From Chionoecetes opilio (lineage: Eukaryota; Arthropoda; Malacostraca; Decapoda; Majidae), in the NCBI GenBank assembly GCA_016584305.1, contig JACEEZ010026294.1, positions 68,531 through 132,530 on the forward strand: a DNA stretch of 64,000 nucleotides, in the 5' to 3' direction. This document shows positions 55,640-64,000 of this stretch, piece by piece; the stretch's first letter is position 1; every line of letters starts with the position of its first letter. The notes beneath the pieces are model-generated. The model did no database searches. It was not told the origin of the DNA and was given only the letters and a program-made list of their open reading frames with translations. The translations under genes were made by a program, and so were the position numbers.

Positions 55640-56024
55640 GTGTGTTGTGTGTGTGTGTGTGTGTGTGTAATCACGGTTTCTGAGAACGATCGTAGTGTAG
55701 TATCATATTCCACTTATTATCATCATTATCATCATTACCATTATAGGTAATCATTGGTTTTTTTATTACGATTATCATTATTGTCATTATTATTATCATT
55801 ATTGTTGTTTTTGCTGTTTTCATACTTAGAACCACCAATTGTACTCCTGATTCTTTTCCTCCGCTACAATTAGGCTAGCGAAGGGGGAGGAGGAGGTAGT
55901 GGTGGTGAATGAGAGGGTGATAAATAAGGGCATGTGAGGGTGGATTGTGAAGGATGTGTGTGTGTGTGTGTATGTGTGGAGGAGGTGGAATGTAGACAGG
56001 AAATAAGTGGGTTGCGAATATTAT

Positions 56025-56086
<62 letters not shown>

Positions 56087-56095
56087 TGTGTGTTG
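55640..56095. repeat. GT microsatellite cluster
   Basis: GT runs lie at 55643-55668, 55956-55978 and 56029-56093, separated by GAGG- and ATT-rich DNA. No coding signal. Confidence 0.85.
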
Positions 56096-56511
56096 CAGTG
56101 AGAGGATATAATGACGTAAGACAGACACAGAGATAAGACGGGTGGTGATGGTCGTGGCAATAATCTGAATGGTGACAGATGCATTACGGGTATACAGTTA
56201 AGTTGCAGATTGGTAAAGTATAGTGCAAATACATGCATGTCTTCGGTGCGCTGTGCCCAATTGATCGTAGAAAAATATACTCCCGCGATGATGACGTAAT
56301 ACCTAGCTCTGTCCCGTCACCACAAGCTGCATCACGTTCCTGCAAGTCATGTTGTTGGCTAAAACACGATTAGAGGCAAGGGTAGTATATAGAGGTTATA
56401 TATATCCTTGATTAGAGGAGTGTAGAAAGAATGACCTCATTTGATTCATCGTTCCTTCCATACACTCATTATACTGTGAAATTATTAATACCATTCCAAC
56501 TTAGTTTTAGA

Positions 56512-56544
<33 letters not shown>

Positions 56545-56570
56545 GCGCGCGCGCGACACACACACACAAG
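56512..56570. repeat. (CA)n(CG)n compound microsatellite
   Basis: A CA run, five CG units (possible Z-DNA former), then CA again. Confidence 0.9.
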
Positions 56571-56775
56571 GATACACAAATACTATATACACATATACAC
56601 TCATACGCACCTTTCAATTAATGAGACCATTTTCTGTATTCTACATTTTGTCAGCTGGGTAATTTATGATAAGATTATTTAACCTTTTGTTGTGTATCAA
56701 CAAAGAGATTATTATGTGGACTATGACAATTATAGCTTTAAAGGACATAAGAACATAAGAAAACTAGGGGGGGGG

Positions 56776-56823
56776 GCACTCAGTAGAGCGCATACCTCCG
56801 CCCGAATATTTCATCAAATATAC

Positions 56824-56886
<63 letters not shown>

Positions 56887-57069
56887 GTATATATATATGA
56901 ACTCAGTATGAGCGCATACCTCCGGCCGAATATTTCATCAATTGGTTGCCATGGCAACAGTTGTCAATAGATTTCATCCAAAATTAAATCAGTTTTTCCT
57001 TATACCAAATAGACTTGGTATACCGAGTTTGGTCCAAACCTATTTGTAACTTTTCGAGAAATCCTGTAC

Positions 57070-57110
<41 letters not shown>

Positions 57111-57175
57111 TCGGGGTGAAAACATAACCCCTCCAACTTTGTTGGAGAAGGTAATAAGGAAGCTACAAGAGGCCT
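56776..57175. repeat. LINE 3'-UTR-like repeat with (TA)n and (CAGA)n
   Basis: CTCAGTAGAGCGCATACCTC and CGAATATTTCATCAA occur twice, on either side of a (TA)n at 56822-56900. Then come GGTTGCCATGGCAACAG, (CAGA)n at 57070-57110 and GAAAACATAACCCCTCCAAC. This order is common in LINE 3' regions of marine invertebrates. A SINE-like scrap (AATAAGGAAGCTACAAGAGG) follows at 57152. Confidence 0.55.
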
Positions 57176-57320
57176 TAAGCTTCAATTTCGTTATTCTTAG
57201 GTATTTAGGCTTATAGCGTAATTCATAGCACATTTTCATGAGTACTTTTACACAGTGGTCACCTGAAGAACAATACCATTACGTGTACATTGCTTTGTGC
57301 TGATGTGCCACGTGTTCTAG

Positions 57321-57323
<3 letters not shown>

Positions 57324-57388
<65 letters not shown>
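57324..57388. repeat. (GA)n microsatellite
   Basis: About 65 bp of GA. A second GA tract lies at 57517-57581. Confidence 0.95.
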
Positions 57389-57392
<4 letters not shown>

Positions 57393-57514
57393 ATTTTCTC
57401 CTTTTTTCCCTTCATTTCCCTTCTGTTCATCCTCTTTTCCCTCCTCATCATCTTTGCCTGTTATTTTTCAGTACTTTTAATCAATTTGAACAAATTTGAT
57501 TTTGTCGAAAGGTT

Positions 57515-57516
<2 letters not shown>

Positions 57517-57581
<65 letters not shown>
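57517..57581. repeat. (GA)n microsatellite
   Basis: About 65 bp of GA. Confidence 0.95.
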
Positions 57582-57582
<1 letters not shown>

Positions 57583-57853
57583 GCAGGGCATGAGTCACCC
57601 ACCACCAAGGCAGCCAACACAAAGCTATAAAGCCCACGCAGACGTTGAAGTGTTTCCCTTATTACCTTCTGAAGTCCTTTGTTCTTGGATCACAAACTCT
57701 CGTCCCGGCGGCAATATCTCAAGGTAGAAAGGCGGTGGGAGGGAGAGCTATGTCTGCGATCTTACTTAGGGAGATATACTATAAGCTAGACGGCCACCTC
57801 AGTCTATATAATCTTGATGTAGATGGTTTCGTTTTTCGTTTATTCTATACATT

Positions 57854-58063
57854 TTAACCCCTTCACGCCCAGATCTTGCCTTTGCTATATATAAAATCGT
57901 CTGTTGTTAGCCATAAAATAACGAAAAGTAGTTTAATATACCAAATTAGTTAGTGGATAAGGATACTAAACAGGTCATATCTATAAAATATTGCTTATAT
58001 TCACTAAAAATGGTCTGCAGCCAAAATACAATGGAAATTACGTTCTGGGCTCAAAGGGGTTAA
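57854..58063. mobile_element. piggyBac-like MITE, copy 2
   Basis: TTAA at both ends (57854-57857, 58060-58063), termini CCCCTTCACGCCCAGA and complement of CCCAGAACGTAATTTCCA. Inverted relative to 48866-49079 and about 75-80% similar. Confidence 0.85.
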
Positions 58064-58241
58064 TACCTAAAGTAATGTAGGAAAGATTGATTGATTGATT
58101 TCATGCCAAAAAAAGGGAAAAAGGGAATGTAGGAAAGAGATTTGACAGATGAGTCATGATGATGCGACCAACATGGAAGAAAAAATATGTACAACACACC
58201 TTCATTCGACACTGATATTATTATTGTTATCATTACTATTG

Positions 58242-58385
58242 AAAAAAGGTGATGAAGAAGACACGGGGTGAGAAGCGAGTACTTTATTCCTATCAATCAT
58301 CTGTCTGTCAATATCTGTCTAGGAAAAAAGTACTCGCTTCTCAGCCGTGAGTGTCTCGTCTCCTTCATCACCTTTTTTACACCTG
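58242..58385. repeat. Hairpin around AAAGTACTCGCTTCTCA
   Basis: GAAAAAAGGTGATGAAGAAG, ACAC and TGAGAAGCGAGTACTTT are mirrored at 58336-58375. The loop contains ATCTGTCTGTCAATATCTGT. Confidence 0.75.
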
Positions 58386-58434
58386 TCAATATGTTACACA
58401 TTATTACTATTAATAATATTACTATTGTTATTAT

Positions 58435-58462
58435 TTTATTATTATTATTATTATTATTATTA

Positions 58463-58520
<58 letters not shown>
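58435..58520. repeat. (TTA)n(TAG)n compound microsatellite
   Basis: About nine ATT units followed by about nineteen TAG units. Confidence 0.95.
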
Positions 58521-58521
<1 letters not shown>

Positions 58522-58975
58522 AACCATCGTCTTTGTTATTGTTGCTGTTATTAGTTGTCATGAGTAAACTAACTTCTTTTTCCTCTTAAAAGATACACTA
58601 ATTACGCTCCTCATCCTGTTTTTATTTTTCGTCCTCATTTCCCACGCCTCACGGCACATCGTTTGCCATTTATTGACCCCATTACCCCCTTCTCCCCCCC
58701 ACCAGCCTTGCTCCCTCCCACCTACCTCTCCTCCCCACCCCCTCTCCCGCCGCCCCTGATTCCAATCCCTCCCTTCTCCGATCACAGTTCAAACAGTTGA
58801 TATTAGCCTTCTGACCCAACCCCCAGCTTCCTACCCAAACATTCAGTCACACTCGATAACTCTCCTACTCCTCTTCTTTCTCTGATCTCTGATCCTCTTT
58901 ATCAGCTTCCTCATACTAATACTACTCTCTTCTCTCCTCCTCTACTAACTCTCTCACTTATAACTACTATATTAA

Positions 58976-60460
58976 CAGAGAGCTTCACAGAGAGGTGTCA
59001 CTCGGGCCGCGCCATTTTGGATTTTGAACAGGTGGCGCCGCTATGCGGATGGTGCAATTCGTCAAAAGTGTCACAATGCTTATATCATTACTGTGCACGG
59101 TGTTGTGCCTTTTCAATACCCTAAGACGCAAATATATGTAGTATTACGTTGAAATAATGAACTGAAGTGGTTACAGGGTTCCCAGAATTGGGAGTTCCCC
59201 TAAATTTGGGGGGGGCTCAAAAGTGTCAAAATGCTTATATCATTACTGTGCACGGTGTTGTGCCTTTTCAATACCCCAAGACGCAAATATATGTAGTATT
59301 AAGTTAAAATAATGAACTGAAGTGGTATTGATGGATGTATTATTTTTTTATTACACCTTTTGTTCCTTTTGTATTTCATACCGAAGCCCCGTCATTCCAA
59401 TTAATTGTCTCCAATCTCAATATCCTCTCCCCCCCACACACATTTTGTTTTGGCTGAAGTCAAAATGGGTGGGTGGTGATGGGTAATGGGTGAGTGAATG
59501 GGTGGGGGTGATGGGTAATGGGTGTGGGGTGATGGGTGAGTGAATGGGTGTGGGGTGATGGGTAGTGGGGAAATGGGTGGGGGGGTAATGGGTAATGAGT
59601 GAGTGAATGGGTTGGGGGTGATGGGTAATGGGTGAGGGAATAGGTGAGGGGTGATGGGTAATGGGTGAGTGAATGGGTTGGGGGTGATGGGTAATGGGTG
59701 AGTGAATGGGTTGGGGGTGATGGGTAATGGGTGAGTGAATGGGTGGGGGTGATGGGTAATGGGTGTGGGGGATGGGTGAGTGAATAGGTGGGGGGTGATG
59801 GGTTGGGGTGATAAGTGATGGGTGAGGGAATAGGTGGGGGGTGATGGGTAATGGGTGAGTGAATGGGTGTGTGGTGATGGGTAATGGGTGAGTGAATGGG
59901 TGGGGGGTGATGGGTAATGGGTGAGTGAATGGGTGGGGGGTGATAGGTAATGGGTGAGTGAATGGGTTGGGGTGATGGGAAATGGGTGATTGATTGATTT
60001 AATGCCAAAAAGGTGAATGTGCCAGACAAGGGAAATGGGTGAGCGAATGGGTGTGGGGTGATAGGTAATGGGTGAGTGAATGGGTGGGGGGGTGATGGGT
60101 AATGGGAGTGAATGGGTGTGTGGTGATGGGTAATGGGTGAGTGCAGGAATTCCCTCCCTTCTTTGATTCCTTATTTCTTTCCTCGTCAGTTCCTCTTCTG
60201 ACTCTCTTCATCCCTCCAATTTCTTCCTTACTCCATATTCCTCCTTTCCTTCTCTCATATCTCCTTCCTTCCCTCTCTCTCACCTTCCATAATCACCCAT
60301 CATCACCAAAAGGAGGAGCGATTCCCCCTCTATCTGCACTGGCGACTGTCAGTGCGTACACCGGGACTGCACCCTCCGCTAGGATCGCTGCCGTCCATGA
60401 AATCAAAATGGCGCGCCATGTTATATCGCCCGAGTGACACCTCTCGGTGAAAGCTCTCTG
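58976..60460. mobile_element. 1.5-kb inverted-repeat element with 7-bp duplication
   Basis: The termini CAGAGAGCTTCACAGAGAGG then TGTCACTCGGG are mirrored at 60418-60460. ATATTAA flanks both ends exactly (58969-58975, 60461-60467). Subterminal GCGCCATTTTGGATTT is also mirrored. The interior has a 110-bp direct duplication (59062-59171 / 59217-59326) and a large minisatellite. No transposase frame is present, so it is non-autonomous. Confidence 0.8.
59464..60142. repeat. GGGTAATGGGTGAGTGAATG minisatellite
   Basis: About twenty imperfect copies of a 28-32-bp unit, interrupted at 59987-60029 by a small dispersed repeat (GATTGATTTAATGCCAAAAA). Long His/Pro/Ser/Thr frames on the minus strand come from it. 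Confidence 0.9.
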
Positions 60461-60832
60461 ATATTAACTCTCCTTATCCTCTTCTTTCTCCTTCTCCTAT
60501 CCTCTTTATCAGCTTCCTCATACTAATGCAACTCTTTTTTCCTCTTCTTCTAACTCTCTCTCTTATAACTAATATACTAACTCTCCTTTTCCTCTTCTTT
60601 CTCCATCTTCTATCCTCTTTATCAGCTTCCTCATACGATCGCAAGAAAAAATAAAAGGAAGAAGATAATAAAGGGCGTCCACACCTCGGTAGCTTGAATG
60701 GTCACGATTCTTTATTGGCGTCCCGTTGTAAAGGGTAAACATCACACCGACAGATGGATTATATTGCCTCTCATTCTTGTCATGTGAGTATTAGATTCGT
60801 CAGCTCCGTAATGAGGAGGAAATATTGACTTG

Positions 60833-60838
<6 letters not shown>

Positions 60839-60894
<56 letters not shown>

Positions 60895-60904
60895 CCCCCC
60901 CCCC
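60839..60904. repeat. (TC)n with poly-C end
   Basis: About 52 bp of TC followed by a C13 run. Confidence 0.95.
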
Positions 60905-61042
60905 TCAAGCTCGTCCTTCGTTTTAACATGAAGCTCGCTCGCGGGGGTGAGCGAAAAAAGTCGTTACAGAGAAGTGTGGGTGAAAAACTCTGCGGTGACG
61001 GCTTGCCAGGTTTCACTAACTCCCTAGAATTGTATGCAATAG

Positions 61043-61047
<5 letters not shown>

Positions 61048-61088
<41 letters not shown>
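61048..61088. repeat. (ATT)n microsatellite
   Basis: About fourteen ATT units. Confidence 0.9.
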
Positions 61089-61089
<1 letters not shown>

Positions 61090-61960
61090 GTTGTTATTTC
61101 TATAATTATCATTATAGCGCGTAGCTTCTGGTGTGCGGTGGCCTTTAAACGTGATCTTACCAAATCTGCTGGGAATATGCAAGGTGTTAATGAATAATTA
61201 TGTGCACAATAAGTGATAAAAACGCGCATTTTTCAGTTTTTCTTTCTGATTCAGGAATATTTTGAAATATTATTTTGGTCGAAGAAGTGAATGGGGGGTG
61301 GCATGGGGGTAAGGACCGTGCACTACTTAAGGGGGCGTGGTGGTTAAAAGGTTAAAGAAACACTGCTCTAAGGCAGAGAGAAAAAAAGAATAGGAGGTAA
61401 ACGAATAAATGAAAAATAAGTATAATACATTGATGAATAGATAAATAACAGTTTCCTGATTGGGGCGCATAAAAAATACGAGAAAAGAATCACATATAAA
61501 GTTCAAATTATCCCCAATATTTTGAGATCATGAAATCTGCGTCTGCCTCCCATACAAACATACATACACACATACATACGTGGCTCCGGAGGCCCGGCTG
61601 GCTATAGATGGCTATATATATGTTGGCTATCAATATCACTAATGGCTACCGTAGAATCGTACATCACGTTGCCTGGATCTGCCGCAATGCACACTCCGCT
61701 ATCGTAACTCTCCGATAACCTTCCTTTCAATAACATAGACTCCCCTTTAACCCGTTAGCCCATTAGTGTACATTGCAGGGACGTTCATAAAGTCACTATC
61801 AGTCGTTCAGTCGTTCACCCAAACTTTACTTCCCTAAATTTTTTCAATTTCCTTCAATTTTTCTATTATTTTCTTCTTTTCGTGTGCGCGGCTAAGCGAG
61901 ACCCAACGGAAAGACCAGAAAGGCGGCTGATTTATGTTGACGTTCGCTACCCCTCAGCAC
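61090..61960. other. Intergenic DNA, no gene seen
   Basis: It includes a minor GGCTATAGATGGCTATATAT duplication at 61600-61650 and a TACATACA run at 61557-61580. No bounded element or coding signal. Confidence 0.4.
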
Positions 61961-61969
61961 ACAAGGGTT

Positions 61970-61974
61970 CACAC

Positions 61975-62065
<91 letters not shown>

Positions 62066-62088
62066 CACACACACACACACACACAAAG
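61970..62088. repeat. (CA)n microsatellite
   Basis: About 115 bp of CA with three breaks, ending directly at the SINE head. Confidence 0.95.
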
Positions 62089-62090
62089 GT

Positions 62091-62378
62091 ACTCCGTAGT
62101 GTAGTGGTTAGCACGCTCGGCTCACAACCGAGAAGTCCCGGGTTCGATCCCCGGGCGGAGCGGAAACAGATGGGTTGTTTCCTTAAAACCCGAGCCCCTG
62201 TCCACCCAGCAGTGAATGGGTACCGGGTGTTAGCCGGGGTTTGTGACCTGCTCTCCGGGGTGCTGGCTTCGGCCAACACAAAGCACTAAGGATGAATGAT
62301 AAAAATGTTGATATGGAGACGGGGCCACACGAGCATTGCTCTGGCCCTGTAAAATACAACTAGATGAATACACACACA
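62091..62378 (+). mobile_element. tRNA-Val-derived SINE, plus copy
   Basis: The first 72 bp (62091-62162) fold as a tRNA: A-box TAGTGTAGTGG, anticodon arm CTCGG-CTCACAA-CCGAG with anticodon CAC, B-box GGTTCGATCCC, and acceptor GCGGAGC pairing with ACTCCGT except for position 1. The body follows: GGAAACAGATGGGTTGTTTC, CCACCCAGCAGTGAATGGGT, GTGCTGGCTTCGGCCAACAC. It ends near CTAGATGAATACACACACA. The polymerase III promoter is internal. It is a SINE rather than a tRNA gene because the body is shared with the copy at 62823. Confidence 0.88.
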
Positions 62379-62709
62379 CATTCGACGTCGACACAAAGAG
62401 ATGCTCGTCCCTCACGTTAATTACAAACTGTATCACCCTTCCCATCACCCTCCTGTGTCTACTCATTTGGCTAATGTTTAGTTTTCTCTGTCATACCGAA
62501 GCTGCAACAACAACAACAACAACAAACAACAACAACAACAACAACAACCATTACAACAACAACAAAGACGCGTCGAATATGTCTCTTTTCTTTCTTTTTA
62601 TCGTTCCCATCCCCTCCGCCTTTTTATTTATTTATTATTGTTTTGTTTTCATCTCTAGCTCCTATGTCGTAATGCTCTAACAGTTGTTTTTGTCATAATA
62701 CTACTTGCT

Positions 62710-62741
<32 letters not shown>

Positions 62742-62822
62742 ACACTCTTGTTTGTTTTTTCTCTTGTTTGTTTTGTTTAGAGGATAATGCCTCAGAGCCA
62801 TAGTGATCTACCGCTGCTGCAT

Positions 62823-63022
62823 ATTAGTGTTGGCCGAAGCCACCACCCCGGCGGGGGGTTACAAACCCCCGGCTGGCACCCGGTACCCATTCACTGCTGG
62901 GTGGACAGGGGCTAGGGATTTAAGAAAGACCACCCATCTATCTTTCGCTCCGCCCGGGGATCGAACCCGGGACTTCTCGGTTGTAAGCCGAGCGTGCTAA
63001 CCACTACACTACAGAGTTCCAC
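62823..63022 (-). mobile_element. tRNA-Val-derived SINE, minus copy
   Basis: Same order on the opposite strand. The tRNA-like head is 62946-63017, with anticodon loop CTTACAA (anticodon TAC, Val) and B-box GGTTCGATCCC. The body has CAGCAGTGAATGGGTACCGG and GGCTTCGGCCAACAC. It is shorter than the plus copy, ending near GTGTTGGCC/GGCCAACAC. CA repeats flank both copies. Confidence 0.88.
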
Positions 63023-63335
63023 AGACTACAGAGTTCACTACACACACACACACACAGAGACACACACCACACACACACACGGTGAAAGATTACGACAAAT
63101 GGCTCACACGCGTTTTTAACCACATGACAAGACGTGGGACGTGAATGATCTCTGCTAAAAATTACCTTAAAGTAATCGTCCAGACCCTTTTTTTCTTTGC
63201 GTAATTATGTTGAATGTCATTCAAAATACCTAATCCACAAAAAAATATTCATTTCCACGCTTATTTCCCTAAAAACATGACGTTTGTAAAAAGCGCGGGA
63301 AAAACAACAGCCTCATTCCAGTCGTGGCGCGAAAC

Positions 63336-63865
63336 ATGCTGGTGACGTCACATCAGGAAGCCTCCCAGCCCTGCCTGATACAGATACACGGAGACTCAGA
63401 AAAAAAACCATAGTACTTGAAAAATTTTGGGTGTTTCTGAGATTTTTTTTTGCATATGGCATATACTTGCATCCTTCATGGGTACAGCAAGAAAGCTGTA
63501 CCTTTCCAGAGAGCTTAGCACCCATTTCCGACCTATTTGGCCAGGTTATGTGTGTGCAGCGCCGGTAAGAGGCGGGTGAGAGCCGCGCGGTGTGAAACAC
63601 ATTGTCTTGCAGCGCGACTCTCACTCGCCTCTTACCGGCGCTGCACACACATAACCTGGCCAAATAGGTCGGAAATGGGTGCTAAGCTCTCTGGAAAGGT
63701 ACAGCTTTCCAGAGAGCTGTACCCATGAAGGATGCAAGTATATGCCATATCGCAAAAAATATCTATCAGAAACACCCAAAATTCTTCATGTACTATGTTT
63801 TTTTCTGAGTCTCCGTGTATCTGTATCAGGCAGGGCTGGGAGGCTTCCTGATGTGACGTCACCGA
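63336..63865. mobile_element. 530-bp palindrome (fold-back repeat)
   Basis: GGTGACGTCACATCAGGAAG at the left is mirrored by CTTCCTGATGTGACGTCACC at the right. The arms of about 250 bp include GCCCTGCCTGATACAGATAC and GGTTATGTGTGTGCAGCGCC, and meet in a loop at 63585-63607. Open frames on both strands are identical by symmetry (ARLCVCSAGKRRV). One arm is related to 1531-1745. Confidence 0.88.
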
Positions 63866-63887
63866 ACCATGGTCCGTCGTCTGCTGG

Positions 63888-64000
63888 TCATCAGTTGTGT
63901 TTTGAGAACTCGGGGAATTTTCAGATTTTGAATGCGGATCATTTAAAAACGGGTGACTGGATGCAAAAAGTGGCAGCATATTGTTGATATACTCGATCAT
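63888..64000 (+). repeat. Dispersed repeat flank shared with 7.08-7.20 kb
   Basis: From GTTTTGAGAACTCGGGGAAT to the window end, about 90% identical to 7088-7197. It continues past the window. Confidence 0.65.

Noticed and set aside
59460..60029. 189-residue His/Pro-rich protein on the minus strand
   Set aside because: Product of the GGGTAATGGGTGAGTGAATG minisatellite.
62091..62162. A functional tRNA-Val gene
   Set aside because: The first acceptor pair is mismatched and the tRNA part is followed by a shared SINE body found again at 62823-63022.
63313..63728. Paired frames ARLCVCSAGKRRV on both strands as conserved protein
   Set aside because: They are identical because the DNA is a palindrome, not because of selection on protein.

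Overview
The window looks like nuclear DNA of an arthropod, most likely a decapod crustacean. It has TTAGG-type telomere-like satellite, very long (GA)n/(CA)n/(TA)n microsatellites, spliceosomal introns with GT..AG borders, tRNA-derived SINEs, LINE, Copia, hAT-like, pogo/Tigger-like, piggyBac-like and P-like elements, and no operon-like gene packing. The species call is inference from repeat style, not from a marker gene.

Only one host gene is clear. It is a seven-exon gene on the + strand, 10542-32171, encoding a 256-residue TFIIF beta subunit (GTF2F2/RAP30, the small subunit of general transcription factor IIF). All seven coding exons join in frame with consensus splice sites, and the product is about the length of the animal orthologues. 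Its introns are stuffed with transposons: intron 1 (10.3 kb) holds a deep nest of fold-back elements, and intron 6 (7.3 kb) holds a Copia retrotransposon on the opposite strand, itself split by a TA-flanked MITE.

Layout. 1-1100: satellite of CCTAA pentamers plus a fixed non-telomeric insert. 1260-1745: minisatellite and a repeat arm also found at the far right end. 1780-6900 (-): a decayed CR1-group LINE with PHD-finger and SGNH-esterase ORF1 and endonuclease/RT ORF2. 7.2-10.3 kb: low-complexity DNA, a LINE 3' fragment, two minisatellites, a long (GA)n. 10.5-32.2 kb: GTF2F2 and its nested introns. 33.8-36.7 kb: a large inverted structure whose core is about fifty copies of a 29-bp AT-rich repeat. 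37.5-40.3 kb: microsatellites, a decayed P/THAP9-type transposase C-terminus (-), and a 1.5-kb P-like non-autonomous element with an exact 8-bp target duplication and a THAP-domain first exon. 40.7-49.5 kb: small MITEs, AT-rich low-complexity DNA, a 0.9-kb palindrome, minisatellites. 49.8-52.7 kb: a 2.8-kb inverted-repeat element with nested MITEs. 53-64 kb: microsatellites, another 1.5-kb inverted-repeat element with 7-bp duplication, two tRNA-Val-derived SINEs in opposite orientation, and a 0.5-kb palindrome.

The genes do not form a pathway. One essential transcription gene sits in a sea of nested mobile DNA, most of it visibly dead by frameshifts, stops or insertions, although the Copia copy is young as judged by its near-identical LTRs.
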